DNA from: Pictodentalium vernedei
Lineage: Eukaryota > Mollusca > Scaphopoda > Dentaliida > Dentaliidae
Length of the DNA stretch: 64,000 nt
Direction of reading: 5' to 3'
Assembly (NCBI GenBank): GCA_031216915.1
Contig: CM062297.1
Coordinates: 541,344,971 to 541,408,970 of the forward strand
In this document: one piece after another, positions 1-11,721 of the stretch
Position numbering within the stretch: the first letter of the stretch is position 1
How the letters are laid out: each line of letters starts with the position of its first letter
Notes under the pieces: model-generated
Database searches by the model: none
What the model was told of the DNA's origin: nothing
Seen by the model: only the letters and a program-made list of their open reading frames with translations
Program-made: the position numbers and the translations under genes

Positions 1-928
1 TTTTGTACAAAATGGCTGCCATCGGCCATCTTGAATTTCGGACCGGAACCAAAAACACTCGTTCTCGTCCCACAGTGATACCAAAGGTACCCAAGAAGTT
101 TCGTAAAGATCGGTTCATAAATACGGCCTCTAGCCCGAGCCGTATTGGCATTTGCACTTACAGTGCTGAAAGTAACACCAAAAAACATCAAAATTAGTCT
201 AATTTGCACAATTTATGCACGAGAAAAAAACCCGTATTATATGTGATGTATCTCATGGTACTAAACATTCATACGAAAAATTATTCAAATCAGAGCTTTC
301 ATATGGAAGTTCTGTACAAAAAAAAGATTTCTACATCGTCGGTACAAAATGGCTGCTGGCAGCCATCTTGAATTTCGGACTGCACCCAAAAACACTCGTT
401 CTCATCCCACGGTCATAAAAAAGGTACCCAAGAAGTTTCGTAAAGATTGGTTCATAAATATGGCCTCTAGCCCGAGCCATAGCAGCTTGGCACTTACAGC
501 TCTGAAAGTAACACTAAATAAATCAAAGTCAGTCTAATTTGCATAATTTACGCACGAGAAAAAAACCTGTATTATATGTGATGTATCCCATAGTACTAAA
601 CATTTATACAAAACTTTATTCAAATCAGAACTTTCATACAGAAGTTCTGTACAAAAAACTGATTTTTGCATCATTGGTACAAAATGGCCGCTGGCAGCCA
701 TCTTGAATTTTGGACCACGCCTAAAAACACTCGTTCCCGTCCCAGGGTCATAACAAAGGTACACAAGAAGTTTCGTAAAGATCGGTTCATAAATACGACC
801 TCTAGCCCGAGCCATAGCCAATTGTTGACGTACGGACAGACGGACAGACGGACGGACGGACGGACGGACGGACGACGGACGACGGGCCATGACAATAGTT
901 CAAATTTGACTTCGTCAAAGTTGAGCTA
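1..928 (+). mobile_element. Family H element, 3' part (cut by window start)
   Basis: Three tandem units of about 335 bp are visible; the phrase around 'cggttcataaatacggcc' recurs near 112, 451 and 782. They are followed by an ACGG-rich tract (about 837-888) and a terminal hairpin at 901-923 with GTCAAA stem sequence, ending GAGCTA next to an A-run. The same 3' end and core occur at 5204-7030 and 48022-49873, where the 5' end is also present. Open frames occur on both strands within the units but drift between copies, so I read this as non-coding repeat. It most resembles non-autonomous Helentron/HINE or mollusc pearl-type elements; that assignment is inferred from architecture only. Confidence 0.75.
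837..888 (+). repeat. ACGG-type short tandem repeat
   Basis: A run of imperfect ACGG/CAGACGG units lies immediately upstream of the 3' hairpin of the family H element. An equivalent tract sits at the same relative position in most other element families of this window. Confidence 0.85.
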
Positions 929-2604
929 AAAATCTACAAGATGTTTTCAGAGAAATCCAGGGAAAACATGAATTTTAAGCTTTTGATGGGTATCACTGTT
1001 TATCCAGCCCAAAACAGGTTAAGAATTGTTTTTTGAATACTCTTATTACTTACAAAAATGATCCTTGGTGAGTTCCACTTCCAATTTATTTATTTATTTA
1101 TTTATTGGAGTTTAAGGTCACATATTTCTGCACAATGGTTAATCAACCATGACAGTTTTACGGGTGGAGGAAGCCGGAGTACCCGGAGAGAACCACCGCG
1201 CAATGGCGGGCAACTGTCAGCTCCCCAACATACCAACTCCACATAAGCAGGGTTAGCATTGGTTGAAGACAGTTGCACCACTGACGTGCAGTACGCCTTA
1301 GTACACAATGCCACCATGCCCCGTAACGTGGGCAAGACACCAGAATATGTTGTCCACCATGCCCCCTTCCACGTCCAATAAAGGAGGTTATGTTTATCTC
1401 GCAGGTACACATTGGGTGCTATGGGAGTCCAAGAACATACAATTTTCTCAAAATTTCTATGCTTGGCAGCCTGTGGAGGGTTAACAAACGCTTACCAGAA
1501 TATGTTGTCCATGTAACTTGTAATGTCACTCCAAGACCTGCAAATGGTCAATTTTTCTTGAAAACTCACTAGAAGTTTTTAGAGAAATCCACAGAAAATG
1601 GGAATTTGAAGCTCTTAGGATTTTTGAATATTCTTACTACTTACAAAATTTTTTCCCTATCAGTTTTGCATCTGGTAAAAGACATTACATTTCTCTGTTG
1701 CATTCCCATTTGGTGTTATTGGTGCCCAAACACAGACTGTTTTTTCAAAATTTTGCAATTTAGCAGCCCATGGAGGGTTAACAAATGCTTACCAGAATAT
1801 TTTATCCATGCAACTGGTAATGTGACACCAAGACCTATAAATGGCCATTTTCTCTTGAAAACCTACAAGATGTTTGTAAAGAAATCCAGGGAAAACATTA
1901 ATTTTTTAGACTTTTGATGGGTATCGCTATTAACCACCCCAAAAGGGGTTAACATTTGCTTTTTTGAATACCCTTATTACTTACAAAAACGGTTCTCGGT
2001 GAATTCCACTCCCAACAAAAGAGATTGTGTTTATCTCTCGGGTATACGTTGGGTGCTGTGCATGTCTGAAAACAGCCCATTTCAACAAAATTACGATGCT
2101 TGGCAGCCTGTAGACGGTTAATAAACGCTCACCAGAATAGTTTGTCCATGCAACTAGTAATGTCACACAAAGACCTGCGAATAGTCAATTTTTCTTGAAA
2201 ACCTAAAAGATGTTTTTAGAGAAATCCACAGAAAATGGGAATTTTAAGCTTTTAAGGGGTATCTCTCTTTAGCCTACCCAAAATGTGTTAAAACTTCTGA
2301 CTTTTGAATACCCTTACTACTTACAAAAATGTGTCTGTACAAATTTTGCGCTCGATAAAAGAAGGCACCTTTCTTTGTGGCTTACCCACGGAGGTTTAAC
2401 AAATGCTCACCAAAATATTTTATCCATGCAACTGGTAATGTGACACCAAGAACTATCAATGGCCATTTTCTCTTGAAAACCTACAAGAAGTTTGTAAAGA
2501 AATCCAGGGAAAACATGAATTTTTTAAGCTTTTGATGAGTATCGCTGTTTAACCAGCCCAAAACGGGTTAGCACTTCATTTTTTGAATACTCTTATTACT
2601 TACA
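929..2604 (+). repeat. Satellite A array, segment 1
   Basis: Tandem monomers of about 340 bp. Two monomer types alternate. A1 carries a 'gtgaattccacttcc' region and 'ggttatgtttatctc'; A2 carries 'ttttgcgctcgataaaag' and 'ctctgtggcatacc'. Both types continue into a shared stretch containing 'gagggttaacaaatgctta' and end in 'cttattacttac'. Starts are seen near 1055 (A1), 1645 (A2), 1986 (A1) and 2325 (A2). A SINE interrupts the first A1 monomer. No coding potential is evident. Confidence 0.8.
1083..1365 (-). mobile_element. tRNA-SINE copy, 5' truncated
   Basis: On the minus strand this matches the body and tail of the full SINE at 22109-22466. It includes the region around 'ccacccgtaaaactg' and an (AATA)n tail, which appears on the plus strand as repeated 'attt'. 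The tRNA head is missing. Imperfect 11-bp flanks (gttccacttcc at 1072-1082 and cttccacgtcc at 1366-1376) look like the target duplication inside an A1 monomer. About 30 bp at its distal end (1337-1365) do not match the full SINE well. Confidence 0.75.
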
Positions 2605-4857
2605 ATGAAAGTGTCAATGACACTGTAGCTCAACTTGACAAACTTGAACTTGGTGAGTTATAAATGAAATGGCAAAATTGAAGATCATTGGTACCAATGT
2701 TATTTGATGAAATTTCAACATAACAGCATTGTGTGTGCACAACGTCAGAGTAATCCATGCATTTTTAAATGTAAACTGTAAGACTGGCTAAAGGAAGAAT
2801 GTTGATACACAAATGCAGTATGTTCAGAGGTTATTGTAAATGGCAACTTTTTCAAAGAAATGAATGCTAATCAATAGCTCTTATCTAAAGGTCTTGCCTA
2901 ATGAGCACACCAAATTCAAAAACAATCCTATGATAAATGCACCCTGTAGGTCATGCCAAAGAAGAATGTTGATGCACAAATGCAATAAATTCAAAGCTTG
3001 TTGCTAACAGCAACAGTTTTTGATGGAAATGAAAAAAAAATCAATAGCTCCTATCTTTGTCACCCTGCATAAGCATACAAAGTTTCAAAACAACCTGATA
3101 ATGAATGTGCCCTCTGAGGCATGCCAAAGGAAAATGTTAATGCACAACTGCACTAAATAGAAGGTCATTGCTTGTGGCAATGTTTTGGGGTTTTTTTTAT
3201 GGAAATTCATAAATAAACCCTGCACAGAGTGCAAAAGGGATAAGTTGATGCACAAATTCAGTAAGTTCAAAGGCTGGCGATAACGACAATAATTTTTTAT
3301 GGAAATGAAAAAAAGCAATAGCTCACATCTAGAGGTCACCCCGAACACACATACCAAGTTTCAAAGTGATCCGATCATAAATGTACCCTGAAGGGTGTGT
3401 TAAAGGGAAATATTGAGGTCAGACTAAACTAAGTTCAAAGGTCAGTGGCAACATTTTTTGACAGAAATGGAAGAAAATCGACAGCTCCCTTACAGATGTC
3501 ACCCCACACAAGCATACTAAGTCTGCAAGCGATCCAATCACAAATGTGCCCTGCAGGGTGTGTCAAAGGGAACTATTGATGCTTAACTGCACTAAGCTTT
3601 TACTAAGTTCATCAGAGGTTGTTGCCAATGGCAACTATTTTTGACGGAAATGGAAGAAAATCGATAGCTCCCATCTAGAGGTAACCCCAAACAAACATAC
3701 CAAGTTTCAAACCATCCTGATCATAAATGTGCCCTGTAGTGCGTGCCAAAGGAATATGTTGATCCCTGACTAAACTAAGTTCAAAGGTTGTTGCCAGTGG
3801 CAACATTTTTTGACGGAAAATAGAACAAAATCAACAGCTCCCATGTAGAGGTCACCCCAAACAAGCATGCCAGATTTCAAAGCAATCCGATCAGGGCGTG
3901 CCAAAGGGAAATATTGAGGTCTGACTAAACTAAGTTCTAAGAAGGTTGCCAATGGCAACATTTTTTAATGGAAATGGAAGAAAATCAATAGCTCCCATCT
4001 AGAGATCACCCCAAACAAACATACCAAGTTTCAAAGTGATCCAATAATAAATATGGCCTGCAGGGTGTGCCAAGGGAAATTTTGATGCATAACTGCACTA
4101 AGTTCATCAAAGGTCGTTGCCAGCGGAAACATTTATTGGCAGATATAGAAGAAAATCGATAGCTCCCATCTAGAGGTAACCCCAAACAAGCATACCAAGT
4201 TTCAAACCGCTCTGATAAAAAATGTGCTCTTTACGGCATGCCAAAGGAGTATATTGATGATTGACTAAACTAAGTTCAAAGATCGTTGCCAGCGGCAACA
4301 TGTTTTGACGGACGGAAATGGCAGAAAATCGATAGCTCCCATCTAGAGGGCACCCCAAACAAGCATGCAAGGTTTCAAAGCAATCCGTTCATAAAAGTAC
4401 CCTGTAGGGTGTGCCAAAGGGAATTATTGAGGTCTGACTAAACTAAGTTCTAAGAATGTTGGCCGCAGCAACATTTTTTGACGGAAATGGAAGAAAAGCG
4501 ATAGCTCCCATCTAGAGGTCACCCCAAACAAGCATGCCGGGTTTCAAAGTAATCCGATGATAAATGTGCCCTGTAGGGTGTGCCAAAGGGAAATATTGAG
4601 GTCTGACTAAAGTAAGTTCTAAGAACGTTGGCTGCAGCAACATTTTTTGATGGAAATTGAAGAAAATCGATAGCTCCCATCTAGAGGTCACCCCAAACAA
4701 GCATACCAAGTTTCAAAGCGATCTGATCATAAATGCGACCTGTGAGGTGTGCCAAAGGAAATTGTGGACGTACGTACGTATGTATGCCCAGACGTACGTA
4801 CGCAGAAAAACGAGAAGTGATGGCAATAGCTCAGCTTGACTTTGTCAAGTTGAGCTA
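2605..4857 (+). mobile_element. Family H element, complete, with 185-bp core units
   Basis: The 5' end contains the palindrome AGTGTCAATGACACT (2610-2624), then TAGCTCAACTTGAC (2626-2639). The 3' end has a hairpin whose last arm reads GTCAAGTTGAGCTA (4844-4857), the inverse of the 5' motif. Between them are about eleven diverged units of roughly 185 bp, marked by the recurrent 'gatagctcccatctagagg' phrase, then a CGTACGTA-rich tract near 4767-4803. The element interrupts satellite A between 'cttattactta(ca)' and 'aaaatggtcc'. Its termini match those of 5204-7030, but the core repeat is different. No protein-coding gene is seen. Confidence 0.8.
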
Positions 4858-5203
4858 AAAATGGTCCTCTGTGAATTCCACTCCCAACAAAGGAGATAAT
4901 GTTTATCTCTCGGGTAGACATTGGGTGCTGTGAGTGCCTGAAAACAGCCCATTTTCTCAAAATTACAATGCTTGACAGCCTGTAGAGGGTTAATAAACAC
5001 TCACCGGAATATTTTGTCCATGCAACTTGTTATATCACACCAAGACCTATGAATAGTCAATTTTCCTTGAAAACCTACTAGATGTTTTTAGAGAAATCCA
5101 CAAAAACGGGAAATTTAAGCTTTTAAGGGGTAACCAGGTTTCTCTCAATAAGCAGCCCAAAATGGGTTAAGACTTCGATTTTTGAAAACCCGTACTACTT
5201 ACA
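4858..5203 (+). repeat. Satellite A array, segment 2 (one A1 monomer)
   Basis: A single A1-type monomer of about 345 bp lies between two H elements. Its start directly continues the A2 end broken at 2604, which shows that the H element at 2605-4857 is an insertion. Confidence 0.8.
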
Positions 5204-7030
5204 ATGAAAGTGTCAATGACACTGTATCTCAACTTGTCAAGACAAAGACATGTACATGTATAGTATGTGACACAGCAATGACAAACATCTAGGTAATGAC
5301 CTGATAACAAAGGTACATATAAAGTATTGTAACGGTCTGTACATAAATACTGACCGTAGCCTGTAACAAATGTATAGGTAAAGTATTGTAAAGGTGGGTG
5401 ACAGTCTGATGCTAAACTAGAAAAAAATCTTTGAGTCCCAGAGTGGGTCTGACTGAACCCCAAAATATTTGTTCTCATAGCACAGTGATAACAAAGGCAC
5501 CCCAAAACACACTCATTCCTGTCCCAAGGTGAAAACAAAGGTACCCAAGAAGTTTCGTGAAGATCAGTTCACAAATATGAGCTGTGTAGAAGTTGTGACA
5601 AAAAACTGATTGGACCTAATTTCGGTACAAAATGGCCACTGGCAGCCATCTTGAATTTTGGACCGCACCCAGAGACACTCGTTCTCATCCCAAAGTGATA
5701 ACAAAGGTACCCAAGAAGTTTTGTGAAGATCAGTTCATAAATACAGCCTCTAGCCCGAGCCGTATTGACACGTGCACTTACAGAGTATAAGTAGCACTGA
5801 ATAAATCAAAGTTCATCTAATTTGCATAATTTCTGCACGAGAAAAAAACCTGTACTATATGTGATGTATTCCATGTTACTAAACATTCATACAAAACTTT
5901 ATTCAAATCAGAACTTTCATACAGAAGTTCTGTACAAAAGACTGATTGCACTAATTTTGGTACAAAATGGCTGCTGGTGGCCATCTTGAATTCTGGACCA
6001 CACCCAAAAACACTCGTTCTCATCCCACGGTGATAACAAAGGTACCCAAGAAGTTTCGTAAAGATCGGTTCATAAATACGGCCTCTAGCCTGAGCCGTAT
6101 AGAAGTTGTGTACAAAAAACTGATTGGACCTAATTTCGAAACAAAATGGCCACTGGCAGCCATCTTGAATTTTGGACCACACCCAGAAACACTCATTCTC
6201 GTCCCAAGGTGATAACAAAGGTACCCAAGAAGTTTCATGAAGATCGGTTCATAAATACAGCCTCTAGCCCGAGCTGTATTGACATGTGCACTTACTGTGT
6301 ACAAGTAGCACTGAAAAAATCAAAGTTCATCTAATTTGCATAATTTCTGCACGAGAAAAAAACCGTATCGTATGTGATGTATCCCATGGTACTAAACATT
6401 CACACAAAAAATTATTCAAATCAGCGCTTTCATATGGAAGTTCTGTGCAAAAATCTGATTGCACCAAATTTTGTACAAAATGGCTGCCATCGGCCATCTT
6501 GAATTTTGGACCGGACCCCAAAACACTCGTTCTCGTCCCACAGTGATAACAAAGGTACCCAAGGAGTTTCGTAAAGATCGGTTCATAAATATGGCCTCTA
6601 GCCCGAGCCGTATTGGCATTTGCACATACAGTGCTGAAAGTAACACCAAAAAACATCAAAGTTAGTCTAATTCGCATAATTTATGCACGAGAAAAAAACC
6701 TGTATTATATGAGATGTATCCCATGGTACTCAACATTCATACAAAAAAATATTCAAATCAGAGCTTTCATATGGAAGTTCTGTACAAAAAACAGATTTCT
6801 GCATTGTCGGTACAAAATGGCGGCTGGCAGCCATCTTGAATTTCGGACCGCACCCAAAAACACTCGTTCTCGTCCCACGGTTATAACAAAGGCACCCAAG
6901 AAGTTTCGTAAAGATCGGTTCATAAATACGGCCTCTAGCCCGAGCCGTATCCAATTGTTGACAGACAGACGGACAGAAGGATGACGGGCCATGGCATAAG
7001 CTCAAATTTGGCTTCGCCAAAGTTGAGCTA
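5204..7030 (+). mobile_element. Family H element, complete, with 335-bp core units
   Basis: The 5' terminus is nearly identical to that of the copy at 2605 (hairpin AGTGTCAATGACACT, then GTATCTCAACTTGTC). The 3' terminus has an ACAG/ACGG tract at about 6959-6980, a hairpin and GTTGAGCTA. The core consists of units of about 335 bp with some half units, containing the 'cggttcataaatacgg' phrase, and is unrelated to the 185-bp core of the preceding H copy. It is flanked by 'tactacttac' on the left and 'aaaatgtttccc' on the right, again a satellite A junction. Conserved-looking open frames on both strands reflect the repeat sequence. Confidence 0.8.
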
Positions 7031-8460
7031 AAAATGTTTCCCTATAAATCTTACGTCCGATAAAAGAGGTACCTTTCTCTGTGGCATACCCATTGGGTAT
7101 TGTTGGGATCCAAAAACAGCCCATTTTATCACAATTTTTACTTTTAGCAGCACGTGGAGGGTTAACAGATACTTACCAGAATATTTTGTCCATGCAACTT
7201 GTATTGTCACACTAAGACCTGCGTATGACCAATTTTTCTTGCAAAATCTACAAGACTCGTTTAGAGAAATCTACAGAAAACATGAATTTTTTAGCTTTTG
7301 AAGGGGTATTTCAGTTTAACCAGCCCAAAACGGATTAACGCTTGGTTTTCTAAATACCCTTATTACTTACAAAAGTCATATTCAGTGAATCCCACTTCCA
7401 ATAAAGGAAGTTATGTTTATCTCTTGTGTACCCTTTGGGTGCTGTGGGGGCCCGAAAACATCCCATTTCACCAAAATTGCGATGTTTGGTAGACTGTGGA
7501 GGGTTAACAAATGCATTGCCTAATATCGTTTGTATATCAATAGTCGTGTCACATTCAGGCCTAACAATGATGAATGTAAAAAAATAATCTACAAGACGCG
7601 TTTCAAGAAAGTGCCTAAACCCTAATTTTTTGCCAATTCTAGCGAAACAGGGGTTAAATCAAAAATTCCGCTTCAGAAATTTTTTAGATTTTGAGCCCCT
7701 CAATGCGTGTGCAAAATTGTGTGAAAATCGGTTCGAATGAATTCTTTTTAACTGTCTCACAGAAGTTCCTTTATTGATGTTATGAGAAAGGTGGGTATAG
7801 TAGTCTCAAATGACTCAGTTTGATAAAAAAAAAAATATGTTTTGGTAAAAACCATCATTAATGGTGGAGAGGGTTAATATCAATATCGTCTTCCGACAAG
7901 TTAATGACTGACAAAAGTAGTTATGTTTGTTTGACACGTCATACGTACTGAGTGTTGCAGCTATTTGAAAATGGTCCATTTTATCTCAAATTTATCCAAA
8001 ATATTTAGGTCTGGCAGCTTGTAGAGGGATAACAAGTGCCAACAGGAATATTTTTCCATGCAACTTGTAATGTCACACCAAGAATTACGAACAGACATTT
8101 TTTCTTAAAAGTCTACAAGACGTTTTCAGAGAAATCCAGGGAGAACATAAATTTTAAGCCTTTGATGGGTATCATTATTTATCCAGCCCAAAACAGGCTA
8201 CGGGTTGTTTTTTGAATACCCTTATTACCTACAAAAATAATTCTCAGTGAATTCTACTTCCACTTATGTTGATCTCTCCTCTTAACTTTGGGAGCTGTGG
8301 GTACGCAAACACAGCCCATTTTATCAAAATTTTGATGTTTGAGAACCTGCATAGGGTTAACAAATGCTTACTGGAATATTTTGTACATGAAACTTGTAAT
8401 GTCACACTAAGATCTGAGAATGGCCAATTGTTCTTGAAAATCTACGAGATGTTTTTAGAG
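7031..8460 (+). repeat. Satellite A array, segment 3
   Basis: An A2 monomer begins at 7031 and an A1 monomer near 7373. A divergent third type (7600-7900) contains 'ggttaaatcaaaaattcc' and is shared with 22650-22790. Further A-type monomers start near 7900 and 8236. The last monomer is broken at 'gtttttagagaaa' by the DIRS element and resumes at 14596. No gene is seen. Confidence 0.75.
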
Positions 8461-8745
8461 AAATTTAAATTTTATAGTAAATTTCCTTTCTTATTATACC
8501 TACCGCAATTCTTTTCTACAGGCTTGCCCTACAGTGGAAGACCCTAACTCGGAAAATATGCTCTCTACTTTGATCTTTCCCAAGTGATTTGGGAAAGAAA
8601 AGTGGTGCAAAAGCACCAAGAAAAAATAAGCCAAAACTGGGTTGAGCGCCATTGGCGCACACCCAGTAGGGGACACTCTTCTCTTAGAACAAATCCACGA
8701 CTTCTGGAACCAGTGCACAGGCAGTCACTAATGAATCATTCTTTT
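8461..8745 (+). repeat. DIRS 3' inverted terminal repeat (with extension)
   Basis: From about 8500 to 8745 this is the reverse complement of 14340-14588, with roughly 90 percent identity by eye. The outer 38 bp (8461-8498, AT-rich, starting aaatttaaatttt) are absent from the other terminal repeat; a one-sided extension is typical of DIRS. The same 38 bp reappear in inverse orientation in the internal complementary region. Confidence 0.85.
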
Positions 8746-8825
8746 GAGTCTGCCAGCATAGGCGTTATGTGATCAGCGGGGAGAAAGGATTCTTACCCGA
8801 ACAAGAAGACGGGAGGGCCTCCATG

Positions 8826-8917
8826 TAAACAATTGCAGTAGGTATAATTAAGAAAAGAAATTTACTATAAAATTTAAATTTCTGATCAACCTACCTTACA
8901 ATTGTTTTCTACAGGCT
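8826..8917 (+). repeat. DIRS internal complementary region (ICR)
   Basis: The first half (8826-8880) is the reverse complement of the outermost end of the 3' terminal repeat (8461-8515). The second half (8881-8917) is the reverse complement of the outermost end of the 5' terminal repeat (14560-14595). Joined in this order they equal the complement of a circle junction of the two ends, as in DIRS-1, where the ICR is thought to template closure of the circular intermediate. Its length of about 90 bp is close to that of DIRS-1. Confidence 0.82.
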
Positions 8918-9033
8918 GAATAGACAATAGAATGGAGGGAATCACATAACCAACCCCAACATAACCCAATAGCACTGGAACCGTTGACAGAGGAAAAGAT
9001 CCCTAGGCATATCAAACCATGGCATCACAAACA

Positions 9034-9796
9034 TTAGTAAAAGACAATGAGAGATGAGGTGTATGGTTCTGTGCGATGCACAGACAGAAAGGGCAGTAAC
9101 AGCACAGAGCTGGTACTGACATTGTAAGAAGCCGAATGGCTAGGGTAGACAACAGCCTGAGCAGAAGAAAGAGGGCCCATAGTACAAAGGTCCTCTGCCT
9201 GCTCCTGCAACTGAAGCAGATAGGTGGAGAAAGTACCATTTCTCCAGTAGGCTGCCAGCATAACATCTGACAACATGACAGAGTCAGTATAGGCCCAAGA
9301 GGTAGACAATGCACGCACCTCGTGGGCAGAAATACGATTGGTAATACAAGCGTAAGCTGCGCGAATAGTAAGACAAATCCATCGAGAAATGGATGGAGAA
9401 GAGATCTTCTGGCGACCAGGAAAAAGAGACAGAAAAAATCGTTTCCTACCCTTCGTAATGAACTGCCTCCGATTGAGATAAATGCGAATTGCACGAACCG
9501 GACAGAGCAAAGGGCAGTTACCCTCAACAGAAGGAAGAGCCCTGATACAGATAGGAGGTGGAGTCGTTTCTGGTATTGGAAAGGAGCAATCAGTGGTAAA
9601 TGTAACACCATTACTTGGAGAGGTATGGATTAGTGCCGATACGTCGCTGTCCCACATACAAAAACGTCTCCAAAAGCATGGACCTGTACCCTTTGATGGT
9701 AACAGGCTGGAGACCCCGAAAATCAAACAGATATACCAGAAAACTCCACAATCTGTGAAATCGTAGGACTGGCATAATCAACAGAGTGATCGGCAC
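9034..9796 (-). pseudogene. DIRS tyrosine recombinase (frameshifted)
   Basis: The N-terminal SAM-like part is read from 9796 (motif 'GLQPVTIKGYRSML'). The catalytic part is in another frame, 9726-9034. In the 230-residue catalytic frame, HEVR (residues 135-138) supplies the His-x-x-Arg box, and 'WRNGTFSTYL' carries the likely nucleophile Tyr169. 'CPVRAIRIYL' near residue 75 fits the region preceding the catalytic domain. The enzyme family integrates a circular DIRS intermediate without making target duplications. A frameshift near 9665 separates the two halves. It lies 3' of RT/RNase H, as expected for DIRS. Confidence 0.8.
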
Positions 9797-9827
9797 ACCA
9801 TCGACAGAAGACCTTCCACTTAGCTGA

Positions 9828-10634
9828 TTAGGCTAAACCAGTGGAGTGCCTCCTTGAAGAAGAAATGCACTCCACTGCTCGTCTCGAAAAAACCTCTACG
9901 GAGGAGACATGACCTGACAAAAAATATGCATGAAGGCAAAATGAAGTTGGGTCAACGTGAAACCTCCTTGGGTGACCTTGGCAAAGAAGGTTGTGACATA
10001 GAGGGAGAGGTGCTGGAGCCGCTGCCAACAGAGAACGGATCAGATTGATCCACACCCACTGAGGCGACAGCGGAGCGATCAAAATGATTCAAGAACTGCA
10101 GGTTCGTATCTTGCTTAGAACATGAAGGAGAATCGGAACCGGCGGGAAGGCGTAGCCAACAAGACCATTCCAATCGAGTGATAGGGCGTCCACGGCGAAA
10201 GCCAGAGGGTCTGGACATGGGGACACGAAAGTGTCCACCTGATGGTTCCAATGAGTCGCAAAGAGATCGATGTGGGGACGACCCAAAGATCGCAAAGCGA
10301 CTGGAACACTGCCCTGTGACGCATCGACTAGGTGGAAATGACCCTGCCCCGTCGGGGCAGGGAGTCGGCTAGGACGTTCAGACGACCGATAATGTGATGA
10401 ACCACCACTCCAGCATTGACATCCTGAGCGAGCAGTAGAAGATCCCGAGCCAATTCGTACATGGAAACAGAGTGCGTGCCGCCCTGGTTTCGAATGTAAG
10501 CAACCACTGTCGAATTGTAGGACAACAAAAGGACCTGGCGATTCGAAAGGTGAGGGATCCACTGCCGGAAACTCAGAAGAAGAGCAAGAAGCTCCTTCTG
10601 GCTGATGTGAAGAGCTGCGTGATCCTGGTCCCAT
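9828..10634 (-). pseudogene. DIRS polyprotein, region C-terminal to RNase H
   Basis: From about 10355 to 10089 one frame reads a conserved post-RNase H segment including 'GRPHIDLFATHWNHQVDTF' and 'DPLAFAVDALSLDWNG', characteristic of DIRS/Ngaro polyproteins. A second segment, 10082-9828, in another frame contains 'LHAYFLSG', the usual lead-in to the recombinase. The N-terminal part of the long open frame (10634-10355) is out of frame and overlaps the true RNase H coding. At least two frame breaks occur here. Confidence 0.65.
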
Positions 10635-11721
10635 GACCCGTGAAGGGAAAGACCTAGAAGATCTAACGTCTCACCCCATCCGAGATCGCTGGCGACTACC
10701 GCCAGAACATGATCGGACGTGTTTAAGTCCAATGGAACTCCCTGCATAAACCACTGAACATCCGTCCAGGGGAGAAGGTGACGATGAAGAGACTCCGGTA
10801 ACTGAAGCACCAGATCCAGAGGATCGACATTCGGCCTCCAATGACTGAGCAGAAAGTGTTGGAGAGGTTTGATATGCAGCCGACCTAGAGGAATGAGATC
10901 CATCACCGAACCGCAGAGACCGAGCAGCCGGAGAAGACTCCAAGCTGTCGCAGATATGGACTGGGACAGAGTCAGGGCAAAAGCTGAGAGAATCACAGCC
11001 CTTGCCCGGGGAAGCACCAACGTAATCAGCTGAGATGAAAGTCCATCCCTAGATGACAAAATGACTGAGAAGGGACCAGGTCCGACTTCTCCTCGTTGAC
11101 TCTGAACCCGAGCGACATGAGCAGGCTCAACAGTGTGTCGACATCTGACTCCAGAAAGGCAGCATTGGAATGCCTCTGGAGGATATCGTCTAGATATGCC
11201 GAAGTAGTCACCCTGGACTGTGTGCGATGTAAGCCTAACACACAGTCGGGTGAAGGCCCAAGGAGCCAGGTTGAGGCCGAAGGGATGGCCTTGAACTGGT
11301 AAACTCGCCCCAGAAAAGCAAACTTGCGATACTTTCGCGATGTCCAATGAATCAGAACGTGAAAGTAAGCGTCTCGCAGGGCGATGCTGGAAGCGAAAAC
11401 TCCCAGGTGAATGGAGCGGCAAACCGACCTGAAAGTCTCCATTCTGAACTAAGAAGCAATGACAGACTGGTTCAGGATATTATGATCGATAACTGGTCAG
11501 AGTCGGACGTCCTTCTTCGGCACCAAGAACAGGCGGGAATAAAATTCCACTGAATGAATGTTCTTGATGACCTTGATCGCCCCCTTTGACAGGAGATTGC
11601 CTATCACTGTGATCAAAAGTTCCCAACGTGTAACGTCGAAAGGAACTTGTGTTGTAAGAGGCACTCTCGACAGAGTTGGATGCCTCAACCTGGGGCGAAT
11701 CGAGGTGACGACTTCCGACAC
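10328..11721 (-). pseudogene. DIRS reverse transcriptase and RNase H (multiple frameshifts)
   Basis: RT fingers are read near 11620-11500 ('FYSRLFLVPKKD'), and the palm is read in a second frame at 11442-11026 ('IALRDAYFHV', later AYLDDIL with the catalytic DD pair). A short middle stretch, 'FGLNLAPWAFTRL', lies in a third frame near 11285-11235, so two compensating shifts bracket it. After about 11040 the frame changes again into RNase H, read in a 364-residue frame ending at 10328. There Asp246, Glu277 and Asp353 are present, but the usual Asp of the DNSTVVAYI box is Tyr302. The domain order matches DIRS elements; this copy cannot encode an intact enzyme. Confidence 0.82.

Noticed and set aside
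1-7020. Recurrent 60-120-codon frames in family H cores on both strands
   Set aside because: The frames overlap each other on opposite strands and follow repeat boundaries; substitutions do not preserve a single frame.
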